Shown here: one piece after another, positions 16,706 to 24,137 of the stretch | Position numbering within the stretch: the first letter of the stretch is position 1 | How the letters are laid out: every line of letters starts with the position of its first letter | Assembly: GCA_018268575.1 (NCBI GenBank) | Contig: JAFDWF010000096.1 | Coordinates: 1-46,341, forward strand | Source: Actinomycetota bacterium | Lineage (GTDB): Bacteria > Actinomycetota > Thermoleophilia > Solirubrobacterales > 70-9 | DNA length: 46,341 nt | Reading direction: 5' to 3' | Notes under the pieces: generated by a model | The model's input: the letters and a program-made list of their open reading frames with translations, nothing else | The model's database searches: none | What the model was told of the DNA's origin: nothing | Program-made: the position numbers and the translations under genes

Positions 16706-17425
16706 TCAGGCGACGAGGGGCGCGCCGGGCACCGCGCCGGGAGCGCCCGCGAGCAGCTCCCCCGCCCCGACGCCGCGCCAGCTGCCCCGCGCCGCCTCGA
16801 CCGCGAAGCGGGCGAACCATGATTCGGAGAACCAGCCGCCGTCGCGCTGGGCCTTGACCGCGTCCTGGTGGACGCCGGGCGCGTAGGCGAAGGCCGTGGC
16901 GGCGGCGGTGTGGCGCCAGAAGGAGAGCGTGCCGCTGTCGAGGCGCGCCGGGTCGTCGATGAAGCCGTCGCCCCAGAGGCGGCCCTCGGCGCGGTCGAGC
17001 GCTGCCACCACGCTGCGGTCGGTGAGGAGGAAGCGGAGGAAGTCGCGCGGCCGGGTACGCGAGTGGGTGAGCAGGACGACCGGGCCGGGGCGCGGCTCGG
17101 AGCGCTCGCCGGCGAGCGGATCGCGGCCCGCCCAGGCGCCAAAGCTCTGCACCGGGCGCAAGGTCAGCGCGAGGTGCTCGCGGGCGCGTTCCCAGCGGCG
17201 CAGCGGGCCGGCGCGGAAGCGCTCCAGCGCCGCCTCGTCGCGCCAAAGCGCGAAGTAGTAGGCGAAGGTCAGCTGTGGCAGCGGCAACGGCATCGTCCGC
17301 AGGCGCATCGGCAGCAGCAGCCGGGCGAAGGCGGCGTCGCCGCGCAGGCCCGCCCGGCGCAGCGCCAGCGCCTCCCGCTCCGCCACGCCGAGCGGAAACC
17401 GGGCGAGATCCAGGGACGCGATCAC
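16706..17425 (-). CDS. Spheroidene monooxygenase (CrtA)-like protein
   Basis: A 239-residue protein matching the overall layout of CrtA-like haem monooxygenases. An LPLPQLTFAYYFALWRDEAALERF opening is followed by LLTHSRTRPRDFLRFL, the SFWRHTAAATAFAYAPGVH block and the closing SESWFARF. In purple bacteria CrtA inserts oxygen into carotenoids; other members act on unknown lipids. No other carotenoid gene is in the window, so the substrate is open. The start is GTG 17425. It may be co-transcribed with the small gene downstream. Confidence 0.65.
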   Translation of the reverse strand: MIASLDLARFPLGVAEREALALRRAGLRGDAAFARLLLPMRLRTMPLPLPQLTFAYYFALWRDEAALERFRAGPLRRWERAREHLALTLRPVQSFGAWAGRDPLAGERSEPRPGPVVLLTHSRTRPRDFLRFLLTDRSVVAALDRAEGRLWGDGFIDDPARLDSGTLSFWRHTAAATAFAYAPGVHQDAVKAQRDGGWFSESWFARFAVEAARGSWRGVGAGELLAGAPGAVPGAPLVA

Positions 17426-17472
17426 GGCGGGGACGCTAGAGGACCAGAAGGAAGCCCGCCGAAAGTCACCGG

Positions 17473-18093
17473 GTGACCCCGAACCGCCTGGAGGCCTTCT
17501 CGGACGGCGTCTTCGCGATCGCGATCACGCTGCTGGTGCTCGACCTGCACGTGCCGCCGCCCGGGTCGGGGGAGCTCGGCCACGAGCTCTTGGCGCGGTG
17601 GCCCAGCTACGCCGCCTACGTGATCTCCTTCCTCACGATCGGCATCATCTGGATCAACCACCATGCGGCCTTCAGCCGCCTGCGCGAGGTCGACCACTCG
17701 ATCCTGATCTGGAACCTGCTGCTCCTGCTGACCGTCGGCGTCCTCCCCTTCACCACCTCGTTGATGGCGGAATACCTGAAGGAGTCGAGCGGCGAGGGCC
17801 TGGCGGCGGCCGTCTACGCGGGCTCGTTCCTGCTGATGGGCGGTGTCTTCGTCGGCGCCAACCGCCAGATCCTGCTCAAGCGACCGCAGCTCCTGAAGCA
17901 GCCGATCCCACCGGAGATCGCTCGGCAGATCCTCCGCTACGCGGCCCTCGGTCAGATCCCCTACGTGCTGGCGAGCGCCCTGGCGGTCGTCTCCCCCTAC
18001 GTCACGCTGGCGATCTGCGCCTGCACCGCGATCTACTACTCGCTGCCGGTCGCCTCGCGCGGCGCCGGCCACTCCGACGCCAACATCGCGTAG
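17473..18093 (+). CDS. TMEM175-family (DUF1211) membrane protein, probable K+ channel
   Basis: A 206-residue protein with six predicted helices. It opens with the diagnostic RLEAFSDGVFAIAITLLVL: the FSD motif in helix 1 lines the pore of prokaryotic TMEM175 potassium channels. A second typical block is IIWINHHAAFSRLR. It probably works as a tetrameric K+ channel in the inner membrane. The start is GTG 17473. The gene ends 58 nt inside the convergent acetyltransferase gene, so both 3' ends code on opposite strands there. Confidence 0.88.
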   Translation: MTPNRLEAFSDGVFAIAITLLVLDLHVPPPGSGELGHELLARWPSYAAYVISFLTIGIIWINHHAAFSRLREVDHSILIWNLLLLLTVGVLPFTTSLMAEYLKESSGEGLAAAVYAGSFLLMGGVFVGANRQILLKRPQLLKQPIPPEIARQILRYAALGQIPYVLASALAVVSPYVTLAICACTAIYYSLPVASRGAGHSDANIA

Positions 18094-18599
18094 AGCACCG
18101 CGTCCTCATAGCCGCCGCGGATCAGCTTCGCCTCGCGCAGGGTCCCCTCCTCGGAGAAGCCGAGCCGCTCCGGGATCGCCCGGCTGCGGGCGTTGTCGAC
18201 CACCACTTCGATGATCACCCGGTGCAGGTCCCAGTTGCCGAAAGCATGGTCGAGGAGCGCCCGCACGGTGGCGCTCATCAGCCCGCGGCCCTGCGCCTCG
18301 GCGGCGAGCCAGTAGCCGATCGAGGTGGTCCGGTTGATCCAGTCGACCCGGTGGAAGCCGGCCGCGCCGACGATCCTGCCGTCGAGCACGATCGCCCCCT
18401 CGAAGCCGTCGTCGGCCTCGATCTGGGCTTCTTTGCGAGCGATGTAGTCGATCGAGTCGACATGTCCGTAGGCGGCCGCCCAAGGCAGCCACCGCGCCAG
18501 GTGCTCGCGGTTGGCGGCGACGACTGCGGTCAGCGCCGGCGCATCGGACTGGGTGTAGGGACGGAGGAAGGCGCCCTCGGCGATCGACAACGTCTCCAT
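18036..18599 (-). CDS. GNAT acetyltransferase, RimJ/RimL type
   Basis: A 187-residue N-acetyltransferase. The opening FLRPYTQSDAPALTAVVAANREHL, IGYWLAAEAQGRGLMSATV (acetyl-CoA loop) and RLGFSEEGTLREAKLIRG are typical of RimL-like enzymes that acetylate protein N-termini or small amines. The substrate is unknown. ATG at 18599. The 3' end overlaps the convergent TMEM175 gene by 58 nt. A short remnant of another GNAT start lies just upstream on the other strand. Confidence 0.88.
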   Translation of the reverse strand: METLSIAEGAFLRPYTQSDAPALTAVVAANREHLARWLPWAAAYGHVDSIDYIARKEAQIEADDGFEGAIVLDGRIVGAAGFHRVDWINRTTSIGYWLAAEAQGRGLMSATVRALLDHAFGNWDLHRVIIEVVVDNARSRAIPERLGFSEEGTLREAKLIRGGYEDAVLYAMLASEWPAPREATGSE

Positions 18600-18650
18600 C
18601 CGCCGATTCTGGCCGATCGACGGGCGTGATCGGGCCGGCAAGCTTGGTCG

Positions 18651-18713
18651 ATGCCGGAGCTGCCCGAAGACCTGCGGCTCGTGGGCGGCTCGATCACCCT
18701 GCGCCCGTGGCTC
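18651..18713 (+). pseudogene. Possible truncated start of a second GNAT gene
   Basis: The plus strand reads MPELPEDLRLVGGSITLRPW, exactly how many GNAT acetyltransferases begin. Acetyltransferase-like sequence then stops at about 18713, where it meets the end of the convergent hydrolase gene. The frame stays open beyond, but only as antisense of that gene. It is probably the stump of a deleted gene. The evidence is short and could be chance. Confidence 0.35.
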
Positions 18714-19641
18714 AGCCGGCGAAGCGCTCCGCCAGCCAGGCCTCGATGTCCTCGTTCGCCGCCGCGGCCATCTGGGTCGGGTAGGAGAGGAAGCCGTGTG
18801 GGCACTCGGGGTAGACCGCAAGGTCGACCTCGCCGCCCGCCGCCGCGAGGCGCATCGCCATCTGCAGGCTGTCCTCGAAGAGGATGTCCTCCTGGCCCAC
18901 TACGAGCAAGGATGGCGGCAGGTCGCGGAGATCACCGAAGAGCGGTGAGACATCCGGGTCCGCCCTGTCGACGGCGCCGGCGTAGGCCTCGACCAGGTAC
19001 TCCTCCCCCATCCGCCGGCCGCCCGGGGTGCCGCCGCTGAGGTCGAAGGCGCCGAAGACCAGCGGCGCGCCGACGAACTGCCGGGCCAGGCCCTTGTCGC
19101 GGAGGCGCAGCAAGGTCACCAGCGCCAGGTTGCCGCCGGAGGAGGCGCCCGTGATCGCCAGGCGCGAGGTCCCGAACCTCTCCTCGGCGTGCTCCACCAG
19201 CCAGATCGCCGCCGCCTCGCAGTCGTCGGGGCCGGCCGGGTAGGGATCCTCCGGCGCCAGCCGATACTCGACGCTGACCACCGCGATCTCACACGCGTCC
19301 GAGATCCGCCGGTTCCGCGCATCGCCGCGCGCCGCGCGCCCCATGAAGAAGCCGCCGCCGTGGATGTCGATGAGGACGCCCCGCGGTTCGCCCCCGGGCG
19401 GCTCGAGGATCCGCACCGGCACCCGCAGTCCCGCGGCCTCGGCAACCGCGTCCACCGGCTCCGGCCCATGATCGGCGGGCCGGTCGCGCAGCCCCGCCCG
19501 CATCTCCCGGATCTCCTCGATCGACCCCGGCCCGGGCGCCGACATCGTCTCCACCGCCCCCGTCGCCGCGTTGTAGGCCCGCGCCTCCTCGACGAACGCG
19601 AGCAGCCGCTCGTCGATCAGGCTGTCGAGTCCGACCCGCAC
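18712..19641 (-). CDS. Alpha/beta hydrolase, hormone-sensitive-lipase (HSL) family
   Basis: A 309-residue esterase. The oxyanion HGGG motif is in VLIDIHGGGFFMG (about residue 94). The nucleophile elbow is GASSGGNLA (Ser167, in place of the usual GDSAGG). The acid residue is probably the Asp/Glu of VVGQEDILFED, and the His lies in ECPHGFLSYP. It should hydrolyse short- to medium-chain acyl esters in the cytosol. The start is GTG 19641. It lies 24 nt upstream in transcript order from nothing obvious and is flanked by an independent secreted-protein gene. Confidence 0.88.
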   Translation of the reverse strand: MRVGLDSLIDERLLAFVEEARAYNAATGAVETMSAPGPGSIEEIREMRAGLRDRPADHGPEPVDAVAEAAGLRVPVRILEPPGGEPRGVLIDIHGGGFFMGRAARGDARNRRISDACEIAVVSVEYRLAPEDPYPAGPDDCEAAAIWLVEHAEERFGTSRLAITGASSGGNLALVTLLRLRDKGLARQFVGAPLVFGAFDLSGGTPGGRRMGEEYLVEAYAGAVDRADPDVSPLFGDLRDLPPSLLVVGQEDILFEDSLQMAMRLAAAGGEVDLAVYPECPHGFLSYPTQMAAAANEDIEAWLAERFAG

Positions 19642-19665
19642 CCGGGGAGTTCTACCGGCTCGCGC

Positions 19666-20958
19666 TCAGAGCTGGTGCAGGGGCCAGTAGCCGGTCTCGG
19701 CGACGTAGTAGTCGACGCCGGGGGCCGGGCTCGGTACCGACGGCAAGGTGATCGTCGCCGCTGCGGACGCGAGGCCGCCGGCGACGATGTTGGCGAGGCT
19801 CGGGAACTGCGAGGCGCTGAGCGTCTCCCCGTTCGCCGGAGCCCATCCGGTGACCCCCGAGTTCTGGGGGTGCCCGACGAACATCCGCACCTGGCCGACC
19901 GCGACGTCGGAGATGCTCTGGCTTGCCACGTCGACCATCGGCGTCATCCCGTCCAGCGAGGGCACGTTCGGCAGCGCGATCGACGCGGCGCCTTCGCCGT
20001 ACTCGGCGGCGTAGACGGGAATCTCGCTTGCCTGCACGGTGCGGCCGTCGGCAGGCAACCAGGTCCCGTCGGCCCGATTTGCGGCTATCCAGGGCGGGAA
20101 GTACGCGACTTCTCCGATCAGCCCCTCGCCGAGTTCGCCTTCCTCCGGGAACCAGCCGTTCGAGCACATGTACCAGGAGGTGCCCGCCGGTCCCTTCAAG
20201 GCCGGAAGGTGGAAGTTGGTGGTGCTGGGGATGAGTTCTTCTTCCGGTTCGAAGAGGTCCCCGATCAGCGCGTAGAGGGCCTCGAAATTGTTGATCGGAA
20301 CGGCTTGCCCTTCGGCCGGCAGGTAGCCCTCGGCTTCCTGGAAATGTTCCCGCAGGCTCCCAGCTTCGACGGCCATCAGTTCCGGCCGGCCCTCGGTGCA
20401 GCCGAAGTAGAACTCGCCGTTGTCGATGAACAGGGAGGCGGCGTGGAAGCGCGCCGGGACGGTTCGGTCGAGGCGGTGTTCCAGGTCGCGCAGCCCGCCC
20501 CCGACGGAGCCGAGCGCGCGGGCGCTGAAGGTGGCGGTGTGGTCGCGACCGTCGTAGTGCCGAAGGCGCAACGCGAGCGCCATCGTGTCTTCGCCTGCCC
20601 GCGCCCCGGAGACGACGAGAGCGGCGTTCGGCGGGCTCTTGCGGAAGCCGAGCCGCCCCCAGTCGCCGAACAGGCGCGGTGCGGCAAGCAGCCCGGCGTC
20701 ACGGTGCGGGCGATCGGCGAACCAGGTGACCTCCTTGTCGACTCCCCGCAGGGTGAGCGTGTAGAGACCGCGACGCGGCGTGCCGACCGGCTCCAGCCGG
20801 CCGCCCTTCGCATTCAGGGAAAACAGCAGCGAGGTGTTGGCCGGAAGCCCGGCGGGGCCCTTGGCGGAGGCGAGCGCGGGGAGAGCGAGCGAGACGAGGA
20901 TCGCGAACGAGGCCAGCAGCGATCGGGGCGCCCGCACGGCGCGGAGGCGACTGTTCAT
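19666..20958 (-). CDS. Secreted protein with three phage tail-collar-like repeats
   Basis: A 430-residue protein with a signal peptide (APRSLLASFAILVSLALP, Ala-rich cleavage region). An N-terminal domain of about 150 residues has WFADRPHRDAG and SPPNAALV, a pattern known from other exported bacterial proteins of unknown function. The C-terminal half holds three imperfect repeats of the tail-collar layout: GYLPAEGQAVPI, GTWLPADGRTVQAS and GWAPANGETLSAS, each followed by a chain position word (ALYALIGD, YAAEYGE, SLANIVA) and an LPxxxS-type end. Tail-collar domains form trimeric host-contact fibres in phages; here they probably serve adhesion or a surface structure. ATG at 20958. No other phage genes are nearby. 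Confidence 0.75.
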   Translation of the reverse strand: MNSRLRAVRAPRSLLASFAILVSLALPALASAKGPAGLPANTSLLFSLNAKGGRLEPVGTPRRGLYTLTLRGVDKEVTWFADRPHRDAGLLAAPRLFGDWGRLGFRKSPPNAALVVSGARAGEDTMALALRLRHYDGRDHTATFSARALGSVGGGLRDLEHRLDRTVPARFHAASLFIDNGEFYFGCTEGRPELMAVEAGSLREHFQEAEGYLPAEGQAVPINNFEALYALIGDLFEPEEELIPSTTNFHLPALKGPAGTSWYMCSNGWFPEEGELGEGLIGEVAYFPPWIAANRADGTWLPADGRTVQASEIPVYAAEYGEGAASIALPNVPSLDGMTPMVDVASQSISDVAVGQVRMFVGHPQNSGVTGWAPANGETLSASQFPSLANIVAGGLASAAATITLPSVPSPAPGVDYYVAETGYWPLHQL

Positions 20959-21046
20959 CTCCCCCGGATCGACCTGACCAGGGCGCCGCTTTAGTTCTGA
21001 GCGCCGCCGGCCTCTCCCGCTGTCATCGGCAGTTCGGCGACCGGCA

Positions 21047-21060
21047 CGAACGCACGTTCG
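21047..21060. promoter_or_regulatory. LexA (SOS) box upstream of dinB
   Basis: CGAACGCACGTTCG matches the Gram-positive/actinobacterial LexA consensus (CGAAC, four bases, GTTCG) in every position. It lies 30 nt before the dinB GTG and upstream of a TACCTT -10-like hexamer at 21079-21084. LexA bound here would block the promoter, so dinB should be induced by DNA damage. Confidence 0.85.
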
Positions 21061-21090
21061 GTCCGCCGCCCTCCCCGGTACCTTCCAGGT

Positions 21091-22182
21091 GTGTCGATCG
21101 CGGGCTGGAAGCGCGTCATCTCCCATATCGATATGGATGCTTTTTACGCTGGCGTTGAGTTGCGTCGGCATCCGGAGCTGAAAGGGAAGCCGGTGGTCGT
21201 CTGCGGCTCCGGGCCGCGGGCGGTGGTCACCACGGCGAGCTACGAGGCGCGCAAGCTGGCCGGGATCCACTCGGCGATGCCCGCCGCGGTCGCGCGCCGC
21301 AGGCTCCCCAACGCGATCTACATCCGTCCCGACTTCCCCGCCTACCGCGAGGCCTCCGCGGTGGTGATGGAAGTGCTGCGGGCGAACGCGGAGGTCGTCG
21401 AGGTGGTCGGCCTCGACGAGGCCTACCTCGACCTCACCGGGATCTTCTCGCCGAAGGCGACGATGCGGCGGATCAAGGCGGAGATCCGCGAGCTCACCGG
21501 GCTGACCTGCTCGGTCGGGATCTCCGAGAGCCGCCTGCTGGCCAAGATGACCTCCGAGCTCGGCAAGCCGAACGGGCTCGTCGTCGTCTCCCGCGAGGAG
21601 GCGCTGGCCCGCTTCGGCGCCGGCCCGCCGGGCGTCGTCCCCGGGATCGGCCCGAAGACCGCCGAGCGCCTGGAGAAGCTCGGCATCGCCTCCCTCGCCG
21701 CGCTCGGCGAACGGGACCGCGGCGAGCTCGAAGCGCGCTTCGGCCCCCGCTCCGGCGCCTGGCTCCACGCCCGCGGCAACCTCCGCGACGAGACGCCGAT
21801 CAGCGTCAGCCGCGAGACCAAGTCGCAATCGGTGGAGACCACCTTCGACGTCGACGTGGGTGAGCTGGCGGCGCTCGAGCGGACGCTCCGCGAGCAGACC
21901 GAGGAGCTCTGCCGGCGGCTGCGCAGGAAGGAGCTCGAAGGGCGCTCGATCGGGATCAAGATCCGCCTCGACGACTGGACCAACGTCACCCGCTCCCAAT
22001 CGGTGGAGTCGCCGACCAACGACCCGGAGGTCGTCTGGCCGATCGCCCTCGACCTGCTGCGGGCCTACGACCCGCCCCGCCCGGTCCGCCTGCTCGGCGT
22101 CCGCCTCGCCTCCTTCGGCGAGGAGGCCGACGCCGCCGCCGAGGAGGACGAACCGCAGCTGCGCCTCGCTCTCCCCGGCTGA
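21091..22182 (+). CDS. dinB: DNA polymerase IV (Y-family translesion polymerase)
   Basis: A 363-residue Y-family polymerase. The catalytic acidic residues lie in HIDMDAFYAGVEL and GLDEAYLDLT. The HhH region reads PGIGPKTAERLEKLGI, and the C-terminal little-finger domain is present. It bypasses DNA lesions at stalled forks. The C-terminus ends EDEPQLRLALPG; a QLRLAL-type stretch is a plausible beta-clamp-binding motif. The GTG start at 21091 coincides with the transcription start expected from the -10 at 21079-21084, suggesting leaderless mRNA. A LexA box upstream indicates SOS control. Confidence 0.95.
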   Translation: MSIAGWKRVISHIDMDAFYAGVELRRHPELKGKPVVVCGSGPRAVVTTASYEARKLAGIHSAMPAAVARRRLPNAIYIRPDFPAYREASAVVMEVLRANAEVVEVVGLDEAYLDLTGIFSPKATMRRIKAEIRELTGLTCSVGISESRLLAKMTSELGKPNGLVVVSREEALARFGAGPPGVVPGIGPKTAERLEKLGIASLAALGERDRGELEARFGPRSGAWLHARGNLRDETPISVSRETKSQSVETTFDVDVGELAALERTLREQTEELCRRLRRKELEGRSIGIKIRLDDWTNVTRSQSVESPTNDPEVVWPIALDLLRAYDPPRPVRLLGVRLASFGEEADAAAEEDEPQLRLALPG

Positions 22183-22192
22183 CGCGCTCCAG

Positions 22193-22237
22193 TGCGTTCG
22201 CACTTACCCACACTGAGTGTGGGTAAGTGCGAACGCA
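22193..22237. repeat. Palindromic repeat, family 1, dinB-rlpA gap
   Basis: Perfect 22-bp arms (22193-22214 and 22216-22237) around a single G. It lies between two convergent stops (22182 and 22249) and fits a bidirectional terminator. Its outer half TGCGTTCGCA and inner ACCCACA match the murT copy, with paired base changes keeping both stems perfect. Confidence 0.9.
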
Positions 22238-22248
22238 TGGCGCGGGGC

Positions 22249-22914
22249 CTAGTGGTTGGCCATCACGTCGCCGACGCCGGGGAAGCGGAGCGCCTTCTTG
22301 GTCGCTTCGGTCAGGTCGTATTCCCGGCCGGCGACGTAGGGGCCGCGGTCGATCACCGGCACCGTGACCTGGCGGCCGCGGTAGCGCAGCTTCACCTTGG
22401 TGCCGCAGGGCAGCGTCTTGTTGGCGACGCCGAGCGTCCCCGGCTCCAGGGTGCCGCCGCAGGCGACGCCGTTGCCGTAGAGGCCGGGGCCGTAGTAGGA
22501 GGCGCCCGCCAGGCGGTAGGAGGTCAGGTGGCGGGCGGGGCTGTGGGAGCCGCGGACCCGGGCATCGTGCACGCCGTAGGCGGTGACGTCATAGTTGCCG
22601 ATCGCGCCCGCGTCCCACTTCACCCGGAAGGTGCCGTTGGACTTCGTGCGCAGGGCGAGGATCTTGGCCTCGGGGCCGCTGAGGACGACCTTGACCCGGT
22701 GGGCGCCGCGCGGGCGCACCTTGCCTCGCAGGGTCACGTCGCCGCCGGTCAGGACGGAGTGCCCCGAGACGTGCAACGCGACGTGTGACTTGACCCGCTT
22801 GGGCGCCTGGTGATGATGCCCGCCGTGCTGGTGCCGCTGCTGCTGGGCGACCGCCGGCGTCGCGCCGATCGACAGCGCCACGGCGGCGCCGATCACGGGC
22901 AGGATGGATCGCAT
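22249..22914 (-). CDS. Secreted RlpA-like double-psi beta-barrel protein
   Basis: A 221-residue protein with a signal peptide (about 23 residues ending TPAVAQ), a His/Gln-rich linker, a beta-rich domain and a C-terminal double-psi beta-barrel. The last contains ASYYGPGLYGNG, VACGG and VIDRGPYVAGREYDLT, the RlpA-like pattern with its conserved Asp. RlpA-like proteins bind or cleave peptidoglycan. The gene sits behind a c-di-AMP riboswitch and a CRP-type site, as cell-wall hydrolase genes of actinobacteria often do. Whether it is catalytic is not decidable. ATG at 22914. Confidence 0.9.
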   Translation of the reverse strand: MRSILPVIGAAVALSIGATPAVAQQQRHQHGGHHHQAPKRVKSHVALHVSGHSVLTGGDVTLRGKVRPRGAHRVKVVLSGPEAKILALRTKSNGTFRVKWDAGAIGNYDVTAYGVHDARVRGSHSPARHLTSYRLAGASYYGPGLYGNGVACGGTLEPGTLGVANKTLPCGTKVKLRYRGRQVTVPVIDRGPYVAGREYDLTEATKKALRFPGVGDVMANH

Positions 22915-22929
22915 CGTGTTCTCACTCGC

Positions 22930-23090
22930 TTTCTGCCTGCCTACGGGGTTAGCTGACGGGCTCGCGGACGCGGCTCATGCCGGCTGTCCGCTACGAGGCG
23001 GCAAGGCCCCGATTCGCCCCAGACGCCGCGGCAAGGGTGGTGCCGCGGCAATTGGTTCCCCCGCTCCCCGTCGCACGGAGGCGAGGGGAC
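22930..23090 (-). promoter_or_regulatory. c-di-AMP riboswitch (ydaO/yuaA) upstream of the RlpA-like gene
   Basis: Read on the minus strand, the leader contains the conserved blocks of the ydaO/yuaA riboswitch in order: GGGGGAACCAATTG, then GGGGCGAATCGGGG, then CCCGTCAGCTAACCCCGTAGGC. It ends about 20-25 nt before the start codon. This family binds c-di-AMP and usually turns off cell-wall remodelling genes. Boundaries are approximate to about 10 nt. Confidence 0.9.
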
Positions 23091-23150
23091 TCGGCAGATG
23101 GGTTCTTTCCTTTATCTGCCCAACACGCTATGGACGGATCGGTAGCGCCC

Positions 23151-23190
23151 GTGTGACCGGGCTCACACTTATCCCTTCTCTGTAGAAGCT
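23151..23190 (-). repeat. Left 40-bp inverted repeat of the island, with CRP-like operator
   Basis: On the minus strand this reads AGCTTCTACAGAGAAGGGAT then AAGTGTGA, six bases, TCACAC. It matches the right copy (27099-27138) at 36 of 40 positions in inverted orientation; all four differences are in the six central bases. TGTGA-N6-TCACA (23152-23167) is the CRP/GlxR consensus. In this copy the site faces the RlpA-like gene. Confidence 0.85.
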
Positions 23191-23257
23191 GAAGAGGCCG
23201 CAAATGCCGATGAACAGCTCTGAGCCTCCGTTTCAGCCCCAGCGGGACGCCGGGGGC

Positions 23258-24073
23258 TCAGGAGGGCGCGATTTCAGGAAGCCCCTCGATTGCGGAGAGG
23301 GCGCGTGCCGTGGCGACGAGAAGGCCCCCGAGCGCGTCTGGGGGGAACATGAACTCTCCACTGCCGAACGCTACCTCGCAGGAAGGCTGGCCCTCCACTT
23401 TCACTTTCGTCCAAGGCGGCCCGTTGCCGGAATGGAAGCGGACCCGTGCGATCTCTGTGCCGTCTTCTATCCGCTCCGGCACCTCGGTCCAGCTGGTTTC
23501 AGGGGGATGCTCGATGAGGTCGGCCATGTCGATGGCCGCATTGCGGAAGCTGATGCTGGAGGTGTCGACATTGATCGTGCTCGTGTGAATAACGCGGTGC
23601 TTGTCGATGTTCCAGAGGGTGTCGAGGTGCCCGATGCAGTCCGCCGTATCCCCTCCTTGGTAAGGCTGAAATTCCTCAAGGACTGCGATGGCGTCTTCGT
23701 GCAGAAACGGGATGACCCGATGGGTCTTGAAAAGCTCCGGTTCGGTGGTGACCGGAAAGGAGATTTTCCGGGCAGTCCGTGGCTCCCAGAGTTGATTGAC
23801 CGGATTCGAGCGGCAAGCCAGAAGCCACGCCGCGTGGTCCAGGGCCGAGCGGGCATTGTGGACGACATCGCCAACCATGAGACCCATGTGGAGCCCCCGT
23901 GCATAAGGCCCGGCGTTGGACCGAAGGCGGATGATGTGGCAACCGGCCTCATCATCGAACTCGGAGACGGCACGAAGCGGCTGCGTCTCAAGGAAAGCCT
24001 TGCTCTCTGTATCGAGAGTCTCCAGCTTCTGGATTGCCCAGTCGAGCTTGGCGCGCGGCCCCTGTAGTTCCAC
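23258..24073 (-). CDS. HEPN-like hypothetical protein on the island
   Basis: A 271-residue soluble protein that I cannot assign to a named family. A helical N-terminal third ends with VHNARSALDHAAWLLA, holding R75-x4-H80. This fits the Rx4-6H signature of HEPN RNases, which are common in toxins and phage defence. A second helical block reads LWNIDKHRVIH, followed by a beta-rich C-terminal half. The start is GTG 24073. It lies alone on the minus strand, back to back with the transposase. The HEPN call rests on one short motif and helical context; a structural protein of another fold remains possible. Confidence 0.7.
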   Translation of the reverse strand: MELQGPRAKLDWAIQKLETLDTESKAFLETQPLRAVSEFDDEAGCHIIRLRSNAGPYARGLHMGLMVGDVVHNARSALDHAAWLLACRSNPVNQLWEPRTARKISFPVTTEPELFKTHRVIPFLHEDAIAVLEEFQPYQGGDTADCIGHLDTLWNIDKHRVIHTSTINVDTSSISFRNAAIDMADLIEHPPETSWTEVPERIEDGTEIARVRFHSGNGPPWTKVKVEGQPSCEVAFGSGEFMFPPDALGGLLVATARALSAIEGLPEIAPS

Positions 24074-24102
24074 AGTCGTACCCTAACCGGGTGTCAAGTC
24101 TC

Positions 24103-24131
24103 TTGACAACGAGCGGTGTGTCAACTAGCTT
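24103..24131 (+). promoter_or_regulatory. Promoter of the IS1595-family transposase
   Basis: TTGACA (24103-24108) and TAGCTT (24126-24131) are spaced by 17 bp. The expected start point is about 24138, the A of the transposase ATG, so the mRNA is probably leaderless. A 6-bp palindrome GTCAAG/CTTGAC overlaps the -35 region and could be an operator. Confidence 0.7.
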
Positions 24132-24137
24132 TACACC

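Noticed and set aside
20959..22203. Upstream in-frame extension of the tail-collar protein across dinB
   Set aside because: The segment is antisense to dinB and the ATG at 20958 begins a perfect signal peptide.
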